A stretch of DNA of 12,319 bases from Verrucomicrobiota bacterium. Lineage in GTDB: Bacteria; Verrucomicrobiota; Verrucomicrobiia; Limisphaerales; J093. Position 1 is the stretch's first letter. Every line of letters begins with the position of its first letter. Position numbers and translations under genes: made by a program. The stretch spans positions 1 to 12,319 of the forward strand of contig RFJD01000198.1 in NCBI GenBank assembly GCA_003695015.1, in the 5' to 3' direction. The notes beneath the pieces were generated by a model. That model saw only the letters and a list, made by a program, of their open reading frames with translations, searched no databases and was not told the DNA's origin. This document shows positions 6,154-12,319 of the stretch, piece after piece.

Positions 6154-8392
6154 CGTTCCCGCCGGCGAGTTCGAGGCCGAGGCGGCCTCCGAACGACCCG
6201 AAATCCGCGCCGCCATGGACGCCGGCCGCTATGACGAAGCCGCCGCCGCCCTGCGTGCCCTGCTGCAGGAGAATCCCCGGGATCCTGAAATCCCCAACGA
6301 CCTGGGGGTGTGTCTCCTGCGTCAGGAGGATCTGACCGGCGCACGGGAGGCCTTCCAGGAGGCGGTCCGTCGCGATCCGAAGTACTTCAAAGGCTGGTAC
6401 AACCTCGGGCTGGTGCTGGCGCGGCTGGAGCAGTTCGAAGAGGCCATCCGGGCTTACCGGCGGGCCCTCGAGGCCAATCCCAACCATTATGAATCGCTCT
6501 ACAATCTGGGCGTTTTGTTGTTGCAACTGGACCGGCTGGACGAAGCCCGCGAAAGCTTCCAGACCCTGGTTTCCAAGACCCGCGCCGCGCGGTTCCATCG
6601 CGCCCATTACAACCTCGGCATCATCGCCATGCGACAGGGGGATCCGCGTTCCGCCATCAAGCATTTTCGCGAAAGCATCCTGCTCAACCAGCAGCACGCC
6701 CCCTCCCACCTGAACCTCGCCACGGCCTATCTGGAGGTGGGCGAAGCGGAGCGGGCGCTGGAAATCCTGCGCAAGGCGCGGGCCCTGGATCCCCGGAACT
6801 ACCGGTTTCCTTGGAACATGGCGCTGGCCGAGCAACGGCTGGGCAACCCCACGGCCGCCGCCCGCCATTATGAGGAAGTGCTGGCCCTGAACCCCTCCCA
6901 CGCCCCGGCCTGTTTGAACCTGGGCACGCTCTGGATGCGCTTGGGAGAGCTGGACAAGGCCGAAACGATCTTGCGCCGCGGCGCGGAACTGGCCCCGAAC
7001 GATTACCGGTTTGTCTGGAACCTGGCCCTGCTGGCCGAACGCGCCCGGGGCGAGAAAGCCGCCATTCCCCTTTACCAAAAAACGCTGGAGCTGAATCCCA
7101 CCTACGCCCCGGCCTGCCTCAACCTGGGCCAGAGCTATCTGGCCACCGGCCAGATCGAGCAGGCCATCCAAATCCTCCAGCGCGGCGCGGCGCTCGACCC
7201 CAAGGACCACCGGCTCACATGGAATCTGGGCCTGGCCCTGCTGGAGCGCGACGGTCGCGACGCGGCGGAACCGTGGTTCAAGAAAACCGTCCAGCTCAAA
7301 CCCGACTACGCACCGGCCCACTACAATCTCGGCCTGGCCGCCTGGCACCGGGACGATTACGCGGCCGCCCGGCGGGCGTTCGAGAAAGTCGTCGAGCTGG
7401 ACCCCACCCATGCCCAGGGGTGGTACATGCTGGGCAAGGTCCACAGCGCCGAGGGCCGCGTCGACGAGGCCATCGCCGCCTACCGCAAGGCCTACGAACT
7501 GAACCCCGCCTACGTCGAAGCCGGATTCAACCTCGCCGTGAACCTGGCGGAAACCGGTCGCGAGGAGGAAGCCATGGCGATCTACCGCCGGCTTGGCCGT
7601 CTCAACCCGCCCCACGCCGAGTCCCTCAACAACTTGGGAATCCTGCAGTTGCGCCGGGGCGAAGAGGAGGCCGCCCGCCGCTCGTTCGAACAGGCCGTCG
7701 CCGCCCGACCGGACTATCCGGCCGCCCAGTACAATCTCGGTTTGGTGGATCTGAAGCTGGGTCGCTTGCAGGAAGCCATCGCCGCCTTCGAGCGGGTGGT
7801 GGCCCTGGAACCCGGCCACTTCGCCGCCTGGAAGAACCTGGGCATCGCCCATGCCCGCAACGACGACTACGCCAAAGCCGCCGAAGCCATGCGCCGCGCG
7901 GTGAAGCTGGATCCGAAGGACGGGGCGGCCGTCGCCTATCTGGGCCGCTATCTGGAGAAACTCGGGCGTGAGGACGAGATCTCTGCCCTTTATGAACGGG
8001 CCTTGCAGGCCGGGGCCCGGCATCCGGCATTGTTCTTCCACCTGGCGCGCCGGGCCAGCAAGGCCCGGGACTATGCCACCGCGGCGAAATACTACGCCGA
8101 GGCGGCCGCCATGGAGCCGGACCCGAAGACCTACTACAACCTCGGGTTGAACCTGCGGCGTCAGGAACGCTTTGCCGAGGCCGCCGAAGCCTATCGCAAG
8201 GCCGTGGCCCTGGATCCCCGTTACGCCAAGGCGTGGCTGAATCTCGGTTACTGTGAGTTGTACCAGTCCCACTGGCAGCAGGCGGAAGCCGCCTTCCGAA
8301 AGGCGCTCGAGATCGATCCCGACTACGACAACGCCAAAGACGCACTGAAGGACCTCGAGCAAGCCCGGGCCAAGGCGGTTGCCGGCGGCTGA
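6035..8392 (+). CDS. Membrane-anchored tetratricopeptide-repeat protein (about 21 TPRs)
   Basis: The 785-aa product has a short cytosolic N-terminus, one hydrophobic helix (residues ~15-31, MGLLLLGAAVLGLWLW) without a convincing cleavage site, then about 21 consecutive 34-aa TPR units from ~54 to ~765 and a capping helix. Repeats show the usual pattern: Trp/Tyr-Asn-Leu-Gly at helix A, an Ala in helix B, and Asp/Asn-Pro at the turn. No enzymatic domain is present. TPR arrays form superhelical scaffolds for protein binding; anchored as it is, this one should project into the periplasm and may bridge the inner-membrane 7TM protein and the exported protein encoded next (inference). The start ATG 6035 lies inside the ATP-grasp gene, overlapping it by 119 bases in a different frame; ATG 6077 is an alternative but would remove the basic residues before the membrane helix. 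No Shine-Dalgarno is visible, which fits translational coupling. Confidence 0.93.
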   Translation: MSIDPNKPHLRRLAMGLLLLGAAVLGLWLWTHPRAGSRADVPAGEFEAEAASERPEIRAAMDAGRYDEAAAALRALLQENPRDPEIPNDLGVCLLRQEDLTGAREAFQEAVRRDPKYFKGWYNLGLVLARLEQFEEAIRAYRRALEANPNHYESLYNLGVLLLQLDRLDEARESFQTLVSKTRAARFHRAHYNLGIIAMRQGDPRSAIKHFRESILLNQQHAPSHLNLATAYLEVGEAERALEILRKARALDPRNYRFPWNMALAEQRLGNPTAAARHYEEVLALNPSHAPACLNLGTLWMRLGELDKAETILRRGAELAPNDYRFVWNLALLAERARGEKAAIPLYQKTLELNPTYAPACLNLGQSYLATGQIEQAIQILQRGAALDPKDHRLTWNLGLALLERDGRDAAEPWFKKTVQLKPDYAPAHYNLGLAAWHRDDYAAARRAFEKVVELDPTHAQGWYMLGKVHSAEGRVDEAIAAYRKAYELNPAYVEAGFNLAVNLAETGREEEAMAIYRRLGRLNPPHAESLNNLGILQLRRGEEEAARRSFEQAVAARPDYPAAQYNLGLVDLKLGRLQEAIAAFERVVALEPGHFAAWKNLGIAHARNDDYAKAAEAMRRAVKLDPKDGAAVAYLGRYLEKLGREDEISALYERALQAGARHPALFFHLARRASKARDYATAAKYYAEAAAMEPDPKTYYNLGLNLRRQERFAEAAEAYRKAVALDPRYAKAWLNLGYCELYQSHWQQAEAAFRKALEIDPDYDNAKDALKDLEQARAKAVAGG
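6803..7414 (+). repeat. Three tandem 204-bp units, each encoding a pair of TPRs
   Basis: Within the TPR array a two-repeat unit recurs at exactly 204 bases (68 codons). First members begin RFPWN (6803), RFVWN (7007) and RLTWN (7211). Second members begin PACLNLG (6905), PACLNLG (7109) and PAHYNLG. The longer period indicates that this part grew by copying TPR pairs rather than single TPRs. Confidence 0.8.
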
Positions 8393-8430
8393 CCGCCCCC
8401 GCCCCGATTCCCGATGGCACCCCTTTTCCC

Positions 8431-10149
8431 ATGAAATCCATGCCCACTCCCACCCTGACCTTCCCCGGTGTTCACCAGCAGCCACGGCGTGGTCTGTTGT
8501 GCGCCGCTGTTCTCGGCCTGGCCGGCCTTGTGCCCTTGTCCGGCGCCGAAGCGGATTCCTCTCCCGTGGGCCCTCCGCTGCCTGCGCCCGTGGTGGACCT
8601 GTTCATCCCACCCACACGGCCCAGCCAACCCTACGCGGCCACTGCCACCGCCGTTTTTCACCAAACTGAGGCCGGGGGAGCCTGGCACCAAATCTATCGC
8701 CCCCCCCTGCAAGCACAACGCGTCGCCGGGCTGGCCGGTTATGCCAGGTCATCGAAGGTGCTTTACGTGGCCCACGGCGCCGGCGTCGCCCGAACCCGGG
8801 ATGCAGGCGGCAGTTGGGAGGAATTGCTGCCATTGGGGCTCGGCGCGGACAGTGGGTCGTTCGTGGCCCTCACGGTCAATCCCACCAACCGGTACGAGGC
8901 TGTGCTGGCCCATGAACATGCTCTGTGGCGGGTCGCCGGGCCCGGCGGGATGTTCGAGCCGCTCGAACTGCAGGAACAAACCGGGACCATCCGGGCCGCG
9001 GCATACGCCGGAGTCGCTCCCGCCCGCCTGCTGGTCGTCGGCGCCAAGGGTGTGTTTCTGGAAACCGATCGCGGCCACTGGCAACAACTGGAACTGGACC
9101 TCGGCGGGCCCCGGCATGCCGTGGTGGCTCCCAACGCTCCGCTTTATCTGGTCCGCGGGCTCTCCCGCCTCTGGGTGGGCGACTTCAGCCGACCCGGCTA
9201 CGGCCAGCTTCTCGACGTGGCTCTTCCGGCGGACGTCAGCGGAGTGGCCATCGACTGCGCCGCTCAGGGATTCCTTTGGTACAGTGTTTCAAACCGCCTG
9301 TGGCAGGTGGACCTGACTACGCCTTCCGCCCCTCCGCAGGTTCTCCGCACCAGCAGCGCCACGCCGACCTTGCTGCGCGCCCATCCCCGGGAAGCCGCGG
9401 TCGTCCTCTGGGCGGAAGGACCCCAGGTTTTCCAGACGCAGGCGCCCCTGGCGGCACCGGAAGGCGCCAGCCGGCTGCCCTTGAACCCAAACGTCTTCCA
9501 ACCGGTTCCCATGCACACCCTGCAGCTTCAAACCCCGGTCTCCGCCGGCGCCGCTCCTTCGCTCTCGCAGGTGCTCGATGAGGTCCTGGCCGCCGAACCG
9601 CCGCTCCAACAAGTGACCCGGGCGGCCTTGGAGCAGGCCCGGTTGGACCCCGACCGCGTCTTGGCCTGGCAACGCGACGCCCGGAAAAGCCACTGGCTGC
9701 CGCAGGTGCGTCTGGGAGGCGGTTTCCGGGAATACTCGCTGGACCAGAACATGATCGTGGACGGCGTGGACCGCTACGGCATCCCCACGCACGACGATCT
9801 GCGGCTCAACGACACGACCCGGCCCTTCGGCTATCTGGGAGTCACCCTGGTGTGGGATTTGGACCGGCTCCGCTACGATCCGGAACAGGTGGACATCACC
9901 CGGGAGGCCCGCTACCAAGCCAAGTACCGGACCGACCTGCTCAGCCAGGTCAGCCAGCTCTACTATGCGCGCATCGACACCTTGGTGAAGTTGCGCGCCC
10001 ACGCCGGCAGTTTGAACGAAACCGACGCCGTGGCCCTCCGTCTGAAGCTGCGGGAGACCACCGAGCTCCTCAATGCCCTCTGTGGTCGGCCGTTGCTGGC
10101 GCCCGACCCGACCGGCCAAACCACCGGGGCACCGCCTTCCCGGCCTTGA
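8431..10149 (+). CDS. Exported protein: propeller-like Asp-box N-terminal half and TolC-like C-terminal segment
   Basis: The 572-aa product has a signal peptide (basic PRR, hydrophobic 21-36, likely cleavage after AEA at 41). Residues ~60-340 look like a beta-propeller: short strands recur every ~40-45 aa, with an Asp-box-like ARTRDAGGSW (Asp124) and a degenerate LETDRGHW (Asp213), as in BNR/YCF48/sortilin-type proteins. Residues ~378-555 differ: a helical lead-in, WQRDARKSHWLPQV with WQRD near residue 413, a strand region, VWDLDRL, a long helix DLLSQVSQLYYARI, and LRLKLRETTELLNALCG. This order resembles a TolC-like outer-membrane segment found in poorly characterised exported proteins. I recognise the pattern but cannot name a family. 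It begins 38 bases after the TPR stop and is probably the last gene of the cluster. No ribosome binding site is seen before ATG 8431; ATG 8440 is possible. Probable location is periplasm or outer membrane. Confidence 0.8.
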   Translation: MKSMPTPTLTFPGVHQQPRRGLLCAAVLGLAGLVPLSGAEADSSPVGPPLPAPVVDLFIPPTRPSQPYAATATAVFHQTEAGGAWHQIYRPPLQAQRVAGLAGYARSSKVLYVAHGAGVARTRDAGGSWEELLPLGLGADSGSFVALTVNPTNRYEAVLAHEHALWRVAGPGGMFEPLELQEQTGTIRAAAYAGVAPARLLVVGAKGVFLETDRGHWQQLELDLGGPRHAVVAPNAPLYLVRGLSRLWVGDFSRPGYGQLLDVALPADVSGVAIDCAAQGFLWYSVSNRLWQVDLTTPSAPPQVLRTSSATPTLLRAHPREAAVVLWAEGPQVFQTQAPLAAPEGASRLPLNPNVFQPVPMHTLQLQTPVSAGAAPSLSQVLDEVLAAEPPLQQVTRAALEQARLDPDRVLAWQRDARKSHWLPQVRLGGGFREYSLDQNMIVDGVDRYGIPTHDDLRLNDTTRPFGYLGVTLVWDLDRLRYDPEQVDITREARYQAKYRTDLLSQVSQLYYARIDTLVKLRAHAGSLNETDAVALRLKLRETTELLNALCGRPLLAPDPTGQTTGAPPSRP

Positions 10150-10249
10150 ACGGACCAACCGACCGACCCGCCCCGACCATGACTCCAGCAAAGCCCATGG
10201 CCGGAGGCCACGGCCGGTCCGCGATGCGCCTGCGGCTCGCCGCCGGAAC

Positions 10250-11305
10250 TCACGCCAGGCGACCGGCGCCTCCTTCGTGCGGGCTGTCGGGCCAGACGGG
10301 GCCGAAGCCGGGTCCGGCGGCCACCGCGTCTTGGTAGCGTTTGAAGAGGCTGTGGGCCTGCAGGGCCCGCTTCTGCAACCGCTCGACGTCCTCCTGCGAG
10401 ATCGGTTGGAACCGCTTGGCGGCGGCGATCGTTTTCTCGAACAGGTCAAACCAGGCCGAGGAAAAGCCGACGACCACACCCCGCTGGGACAGGGCGAAAT
10501 GCAACGCCCGCGCGAGGTCCTCCGGCTCCTCCTCGCAGCGGTACCACCATTGGCGGGTCCGCTTCATGCCCGGAGGCCACGCGCCGGCGGAAATGGCCTT
10601 GATCGCCAGGACCGCGGCGCCTTTCTGTTGCGCCTTCTCGAGGACCTCCTTGCCAAAGCCAAAGGTGAACAGTTCCACGTAGTTGATCGGGAACATCACC
10701 GTGTCGAAGTCGAACCGCTCCAGCGCCATCAGGGCGGCCTTGGTGGTGTGGGCGGAGAAGCCGATGAACCGCACCTTCCCCTCCTCCCGGGCCTTGAGAA
10801 TGGTCTCCATCGCGCCTCCCGGCCCCAGCGCCTGCTCGACCTCTTCCGGGAACTGTAGATGGTGGAGCTGGTAGAGATCGAAATGGTCCGTCTTGTGGCG
10901 TTTGAGGGACCGCTCGAGTTCCTCCCGGCAGCCTTGGGCGTCGCGGCGCTTGGTCTTGCAGGCCAGGAACAGTTCGTCCCGGTTCAGGCCCTGCAACGCC
11001 ACGCCCATCCGCTCCTCGCAGACCCCGTTGCCGTACGCGGGGGCGTTGTCGATGTAGTTGACCCCGGCTTCAATGGCCTGCCGGAGGGCGCGGTTGCAGG
11101 TCTCCTGCGGGTCGCGGGTCATCGAAAGGCCCGGAAAACCGACGATCGAGACGGTGGCGCCGGTGCGGCCCAGCTTGCGCAGCGGCATGCCGTTGCGCTC
11201 GCCGACGATTGGCACGGTGGATTCGCGGGCCCAAGCACAGGTCACGCCCAAGGCATAACCGCCGGCCATCCCGCCGATGACTTTGATGAAGGAACGTCGT
11301 TTCAT
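10250..11305 (-). CDS. Tat-exported aldo/keto reductase
   Basis: The 351-aa protein begins MKRRSFIKVIGG, a near-ideal twin-arginine motif (R-R-S-F-I-K), followed by a hydrophobic stretch and a likely cleavage after AWA (residue 26). So it is expected to be folded with its cofactor in the cytosol and exported through Tat. The rest is an aldo/keto reductase (TIM) barrel, starting MPLRKLGRTGATVS. The catalytic tetrad is complete: Asp86 and Tyr91 (YIDNAPAYG), Lys117 (LACKTK) and His148 (YQLHH). The family performs NAD(P)H-linked carbonyl or sugar oxidoreduction; the substrate cannot be told here. No iron-sulfur cysteine cluster is visible. An in-frame upstream extension to 11434 exists but is Arg-rich and would bury the Tat signal, so ATG at 11303-11305 is chosen. 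It is convergent with the five-gene cluster and separated by 100 bases with no clear terminator. Confidence 0.93.
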   Translation of the reverse strand: MKRRSFIKVIGGMAGGYALGVTCAWARESTVPIVGERNGMPLRKLGRTGATVSIVGFPGLSMTRDPQETCNRALRQAIEAGVNYIDNAPAYGNGVCEERMGVALQGLNRDELFLACKTKRRDAQGCREELERSLKRHKTDHFDLYQLHHLQFPEEVEQALGPGGAMETILKAREEGKVRFIGFSAHTTKAALMALERFDFDTVMFPINYVELFTFGFGKEVLEKAQQKGAAVLAIKAISAGAWPPGMKRTRQWWYRCEEEPEDLARALHFALSQRGVVVGFSSAWFDLFEKTIAAAKRFQPISQEDVERLQKRALQAHSLFKRYQDAVAAGPGFGPVWPDSPHEGGAGRLA

Positions 11306-11381
11306 GGTCCTGCTGGCTTGAGGTTGAACTTGGTCTCCCGGCCGCCGCTCGCAGCGAGGGGATCGACCGCAGTGTGGCCTT

Positions 11382-11391
11382 TCCGTACGGA
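11382..11391. promoter_or_regulatory. 10-bp perfect palindrome upstream of the aldo/keto reductase
   Basis: TCCGTACGGA is self-complementary and lies 77 bases upstream of the reductase start codon, in the 217-base gap between it and the LamG gene. It could be an operator half-site or a full site for a dimeric regulator. There is no second copy and no recognisable promoter around it, so this is weak. Confidence 0.2.
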
Positions 11392-11522
11392 GCCTGCAAG
11401 CCGCCGACATCTCGCCACGCCGGCCACGGGTCATCGGGCAACGACGCCTGACAGCCCGCCCGAACCAAGGCAGACCACCGGCGGCCGGTCACCAATTCGC
11501 CGCCGAGGCGGTGGCGGTCCGC

Positions 11523-12319
11523 CTATTCGCCCAAGACCCGGTAAAACGCCGTCGGTCCGGTGGCATCGGGGTCGGTGAGCGTGGTTTCCGGCCCGTCGGC
11601 CGTCGCCCGGTCCACTTCGACCCATTCGCCCACCCCAAGGGCGGTCTTCTTCAACAAGACGTACGTGTGGCCGGGCACACTCTGGACCACCACGTAACCC
11701 TGGCCCGGACCGCTGAAGCCGCCCCCCAGGATTGCGAACGGTTCGAGGGGCGGCAGGGCCCCGCCCGCATCGGCCACCACGAGGTAGAATCCGGCCACAC
11801 CGGGGTCGCGCGGATCGGCCAACGTCAGCTCCGCGCCACCGGCCCGGGCGGAGGCGATTTCAGTCCACTCCCCGCCCTCCGGCGACAAATACAGCAGGCG
11901 ATAGCGAACCCCGGCCACGGACTCGATGGTCACGAAGAACCGGCCGTCGGCGTCGAACCCTTGGGCGATGATCGAGAACGGCGGAACCACCACGCCCTGC
12001 CCCAGACCGTGTTTGTCGGCCAGTTCGGCGCGGATGGTGTCGAGTTCGGCATCCACCAGCGCCTCGTCGTAGAAGCGCACTTCGGCCAAGTCGGCGGCCA
12101 CCCGCGCCCCGCCTCCGGACAGATCCCCGAACACCATGGCGACCGCCGCGCGGGGCAGCCGACTCACCCCGTCGGTGACCCAAACCGGTTCCGCGTCGTC
12201 CACCTGCAGCCGCAGGCCGTCCGGTCCCCAAGTTTGGATGACCAGGTGGAATTGCTCGTCCACCAGCGAATCGCCGCCGGAATAGACGGTCTGATCCGGC
12301 GCGCCGACGCCGAAACCAA
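11523..12319 (-). CDS. C-terminal part of a secreted LamG/concanavalin-A-like domain protein (5' end outside window)
   Basis: The frame is open from the right edge to a TAG at 11523-11525 (264 complete codons visible), so the start lies beyond 12319. A GTG at 12261-12263 is internal: the codons before it (GFGVGAPDQTVYSGGDSL) continue a LamG-type fold. The first ~105 residues match the end of a LamG/laminin-G-like jellyroll: HLVIQTWGPDG, LxVDD, MVFGDLSGGG, DLAEVRFYDEALVDAE, ELADKHGL. Two tandem modules of 80-residue period follow, starting FSII (11978) and FAIL (11738), each with a 'GEW-x-E' and 'TLxDP....FY-x-V' ending. The last ends FYRVLGE. The same module closes the repeat protein at 546-3539. 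The likely role is extracellular, with carbohydrate or surface binding suggested by the LamG fold. No catalytic domain is visible in this part; one may lie upstream, outside the window. Confidence 0.85.
   Translation of the reverse strand, partial: GFGVGAPDQTVYSGGDSLVDEQFHLVIQTWGPDGLRLQVDDAEPVWVTDGVSRLPRAAVAMVFGDLSGGGARVAADLAEVRFYDEALVDAELDTIRAELADKHGLGQGVVVPPFSIIAQGFDADGRFFVTIESVAGVRYRLLYLSPEGGEWTEIASARAGGAELTLADPRDPGVAGFYLVVADAGGALPPLEPFAILGGGFSGPGQGYVVVQSVPGHTYVLLKKTALGVGEWVEVDRATADGPETTLTDPDATGPTAFYRVLGE
11526..11978 (-). repeat. Two tandem C-terminal modules, exact 240-bp period
   Basis: On the minus strand the modules begin at Phe codons ending at 11978 and 11738, exactly 240 bases apart. 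They share F-x-I at the start, GF-x-x-x-G, a V-x-S-V-x-G-x-x-Y-x-LL stretch, GEW-x-E, an acidic TLxDP and a final FY-x-V. Confidence 0.7.

Noticed and set aside
5951..8485. Long minus-strand open frame (844 codons) opposite the TPR gene
   Set aside because: It is a shadow of the TPR repeats: its sequence is periodic with the sense repeats and has no recognisable fold, and the sense product is unmistakable.
10150..10249. Hairpin TGGCC-GGA-GGCCA at 10198-10210 as a terminator between the convergent genes
   Set aside because: The stem is only 5 bp and there is no T-run on either strand; GGCC-type inverted repeats are common in this composition.
9289..10479. Minus-strand open frame (396 codons) opposite the end of the propeller/TolC-like gene
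   Set aside because: It has Arg/Gly-rich composition and no domain, and it overlaps two better-supported genes on both sides.
11306..11434. Upstream extension of the aldo/keto reductase
   Set aside because: It would place 43 Arg/Cys-rich residues ahead of a standard Tat signal, which must be N-terminal.
11477..11489. Inverted repeat ACCGG-CGG-CCGGT after the LamG gene as a terminator
   Set aside because: The stem is short and lacks a T-run on the minus strand, so it does not meet the criteria for an intrinsic terminator.

Overview
This is a high-GC bacterial segment, most likely from the Verrucomicrobiota. The clade call is an inference. It rests on a C-terminal beta-rich module ending in 'FYRV' that closes two otherwise unrelated exported proteins here, on a LamG-type protein, and on a Tat-exported aldo/keto reductase. 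Related planctomycete or deltaproteobacterial lineages are not excluded.

Layout. Bases 1-99 are the end of a plus-strand gene whose last strand and terminal Phe look like an outer-membrane beta-barrel. It is closed by a textbook terminator (130-152, UUCG loop and seven Ts). A 393-base gap follows (153-545) with two perfect hairpins at 422-464. Five plus-strand genes then run almost without gaps: (1) a 997-aa secreted protein of seven ~100-aa carboxypeptidase-regulatory-like repeats, two Ig-like domains and a C-terminal module (546-3539); (2) a transglutaminase-like domain fused to seven membrane helices (3566-5170); (3) a RimK-related ATP-grasp amidoligase (5176-6153); (4) a membrane-anchored protein with about 21 TPRs (6035-8392), which overlaps gene 3 by 119 bases; (5) an exported protein with an Asp-box, propeller-like N-terminal half and a TolC-like C-terminal segment (8431-10149). 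On the minus strand lie a Tat-exported aldo/keto reductase (10250-11305) and the C-terminal part of a LamG-type secreted protein that runs off the right edge (11523-12319).

How the genes may work together. The 7TM-transglutaminase and ATP-grasp pair is a known conserved partnership, predicted in comparative genomics to make and process a peptide or amino-acid modification at the membrane; its product is not established as far as I know. Here the pair sits between a secreted repeat protein, a periplasmic TPR scaffold and a predicted outer-membrane protein. This layout suggests an envelope-spanning apparatus: cytoplasmic ligase, inner-membrane 7TM protein, periplasmic TPR rod, outer-membrane partner and surface protein. 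The assembly and its function are inference. The usual RimB-like zinc protease partner is not in this window. The reductase and LamG genes are convergent with the cluster and look unrelated.

No rRNA, tRNA, CRISPR array, insertion sequence or integrase was seen.
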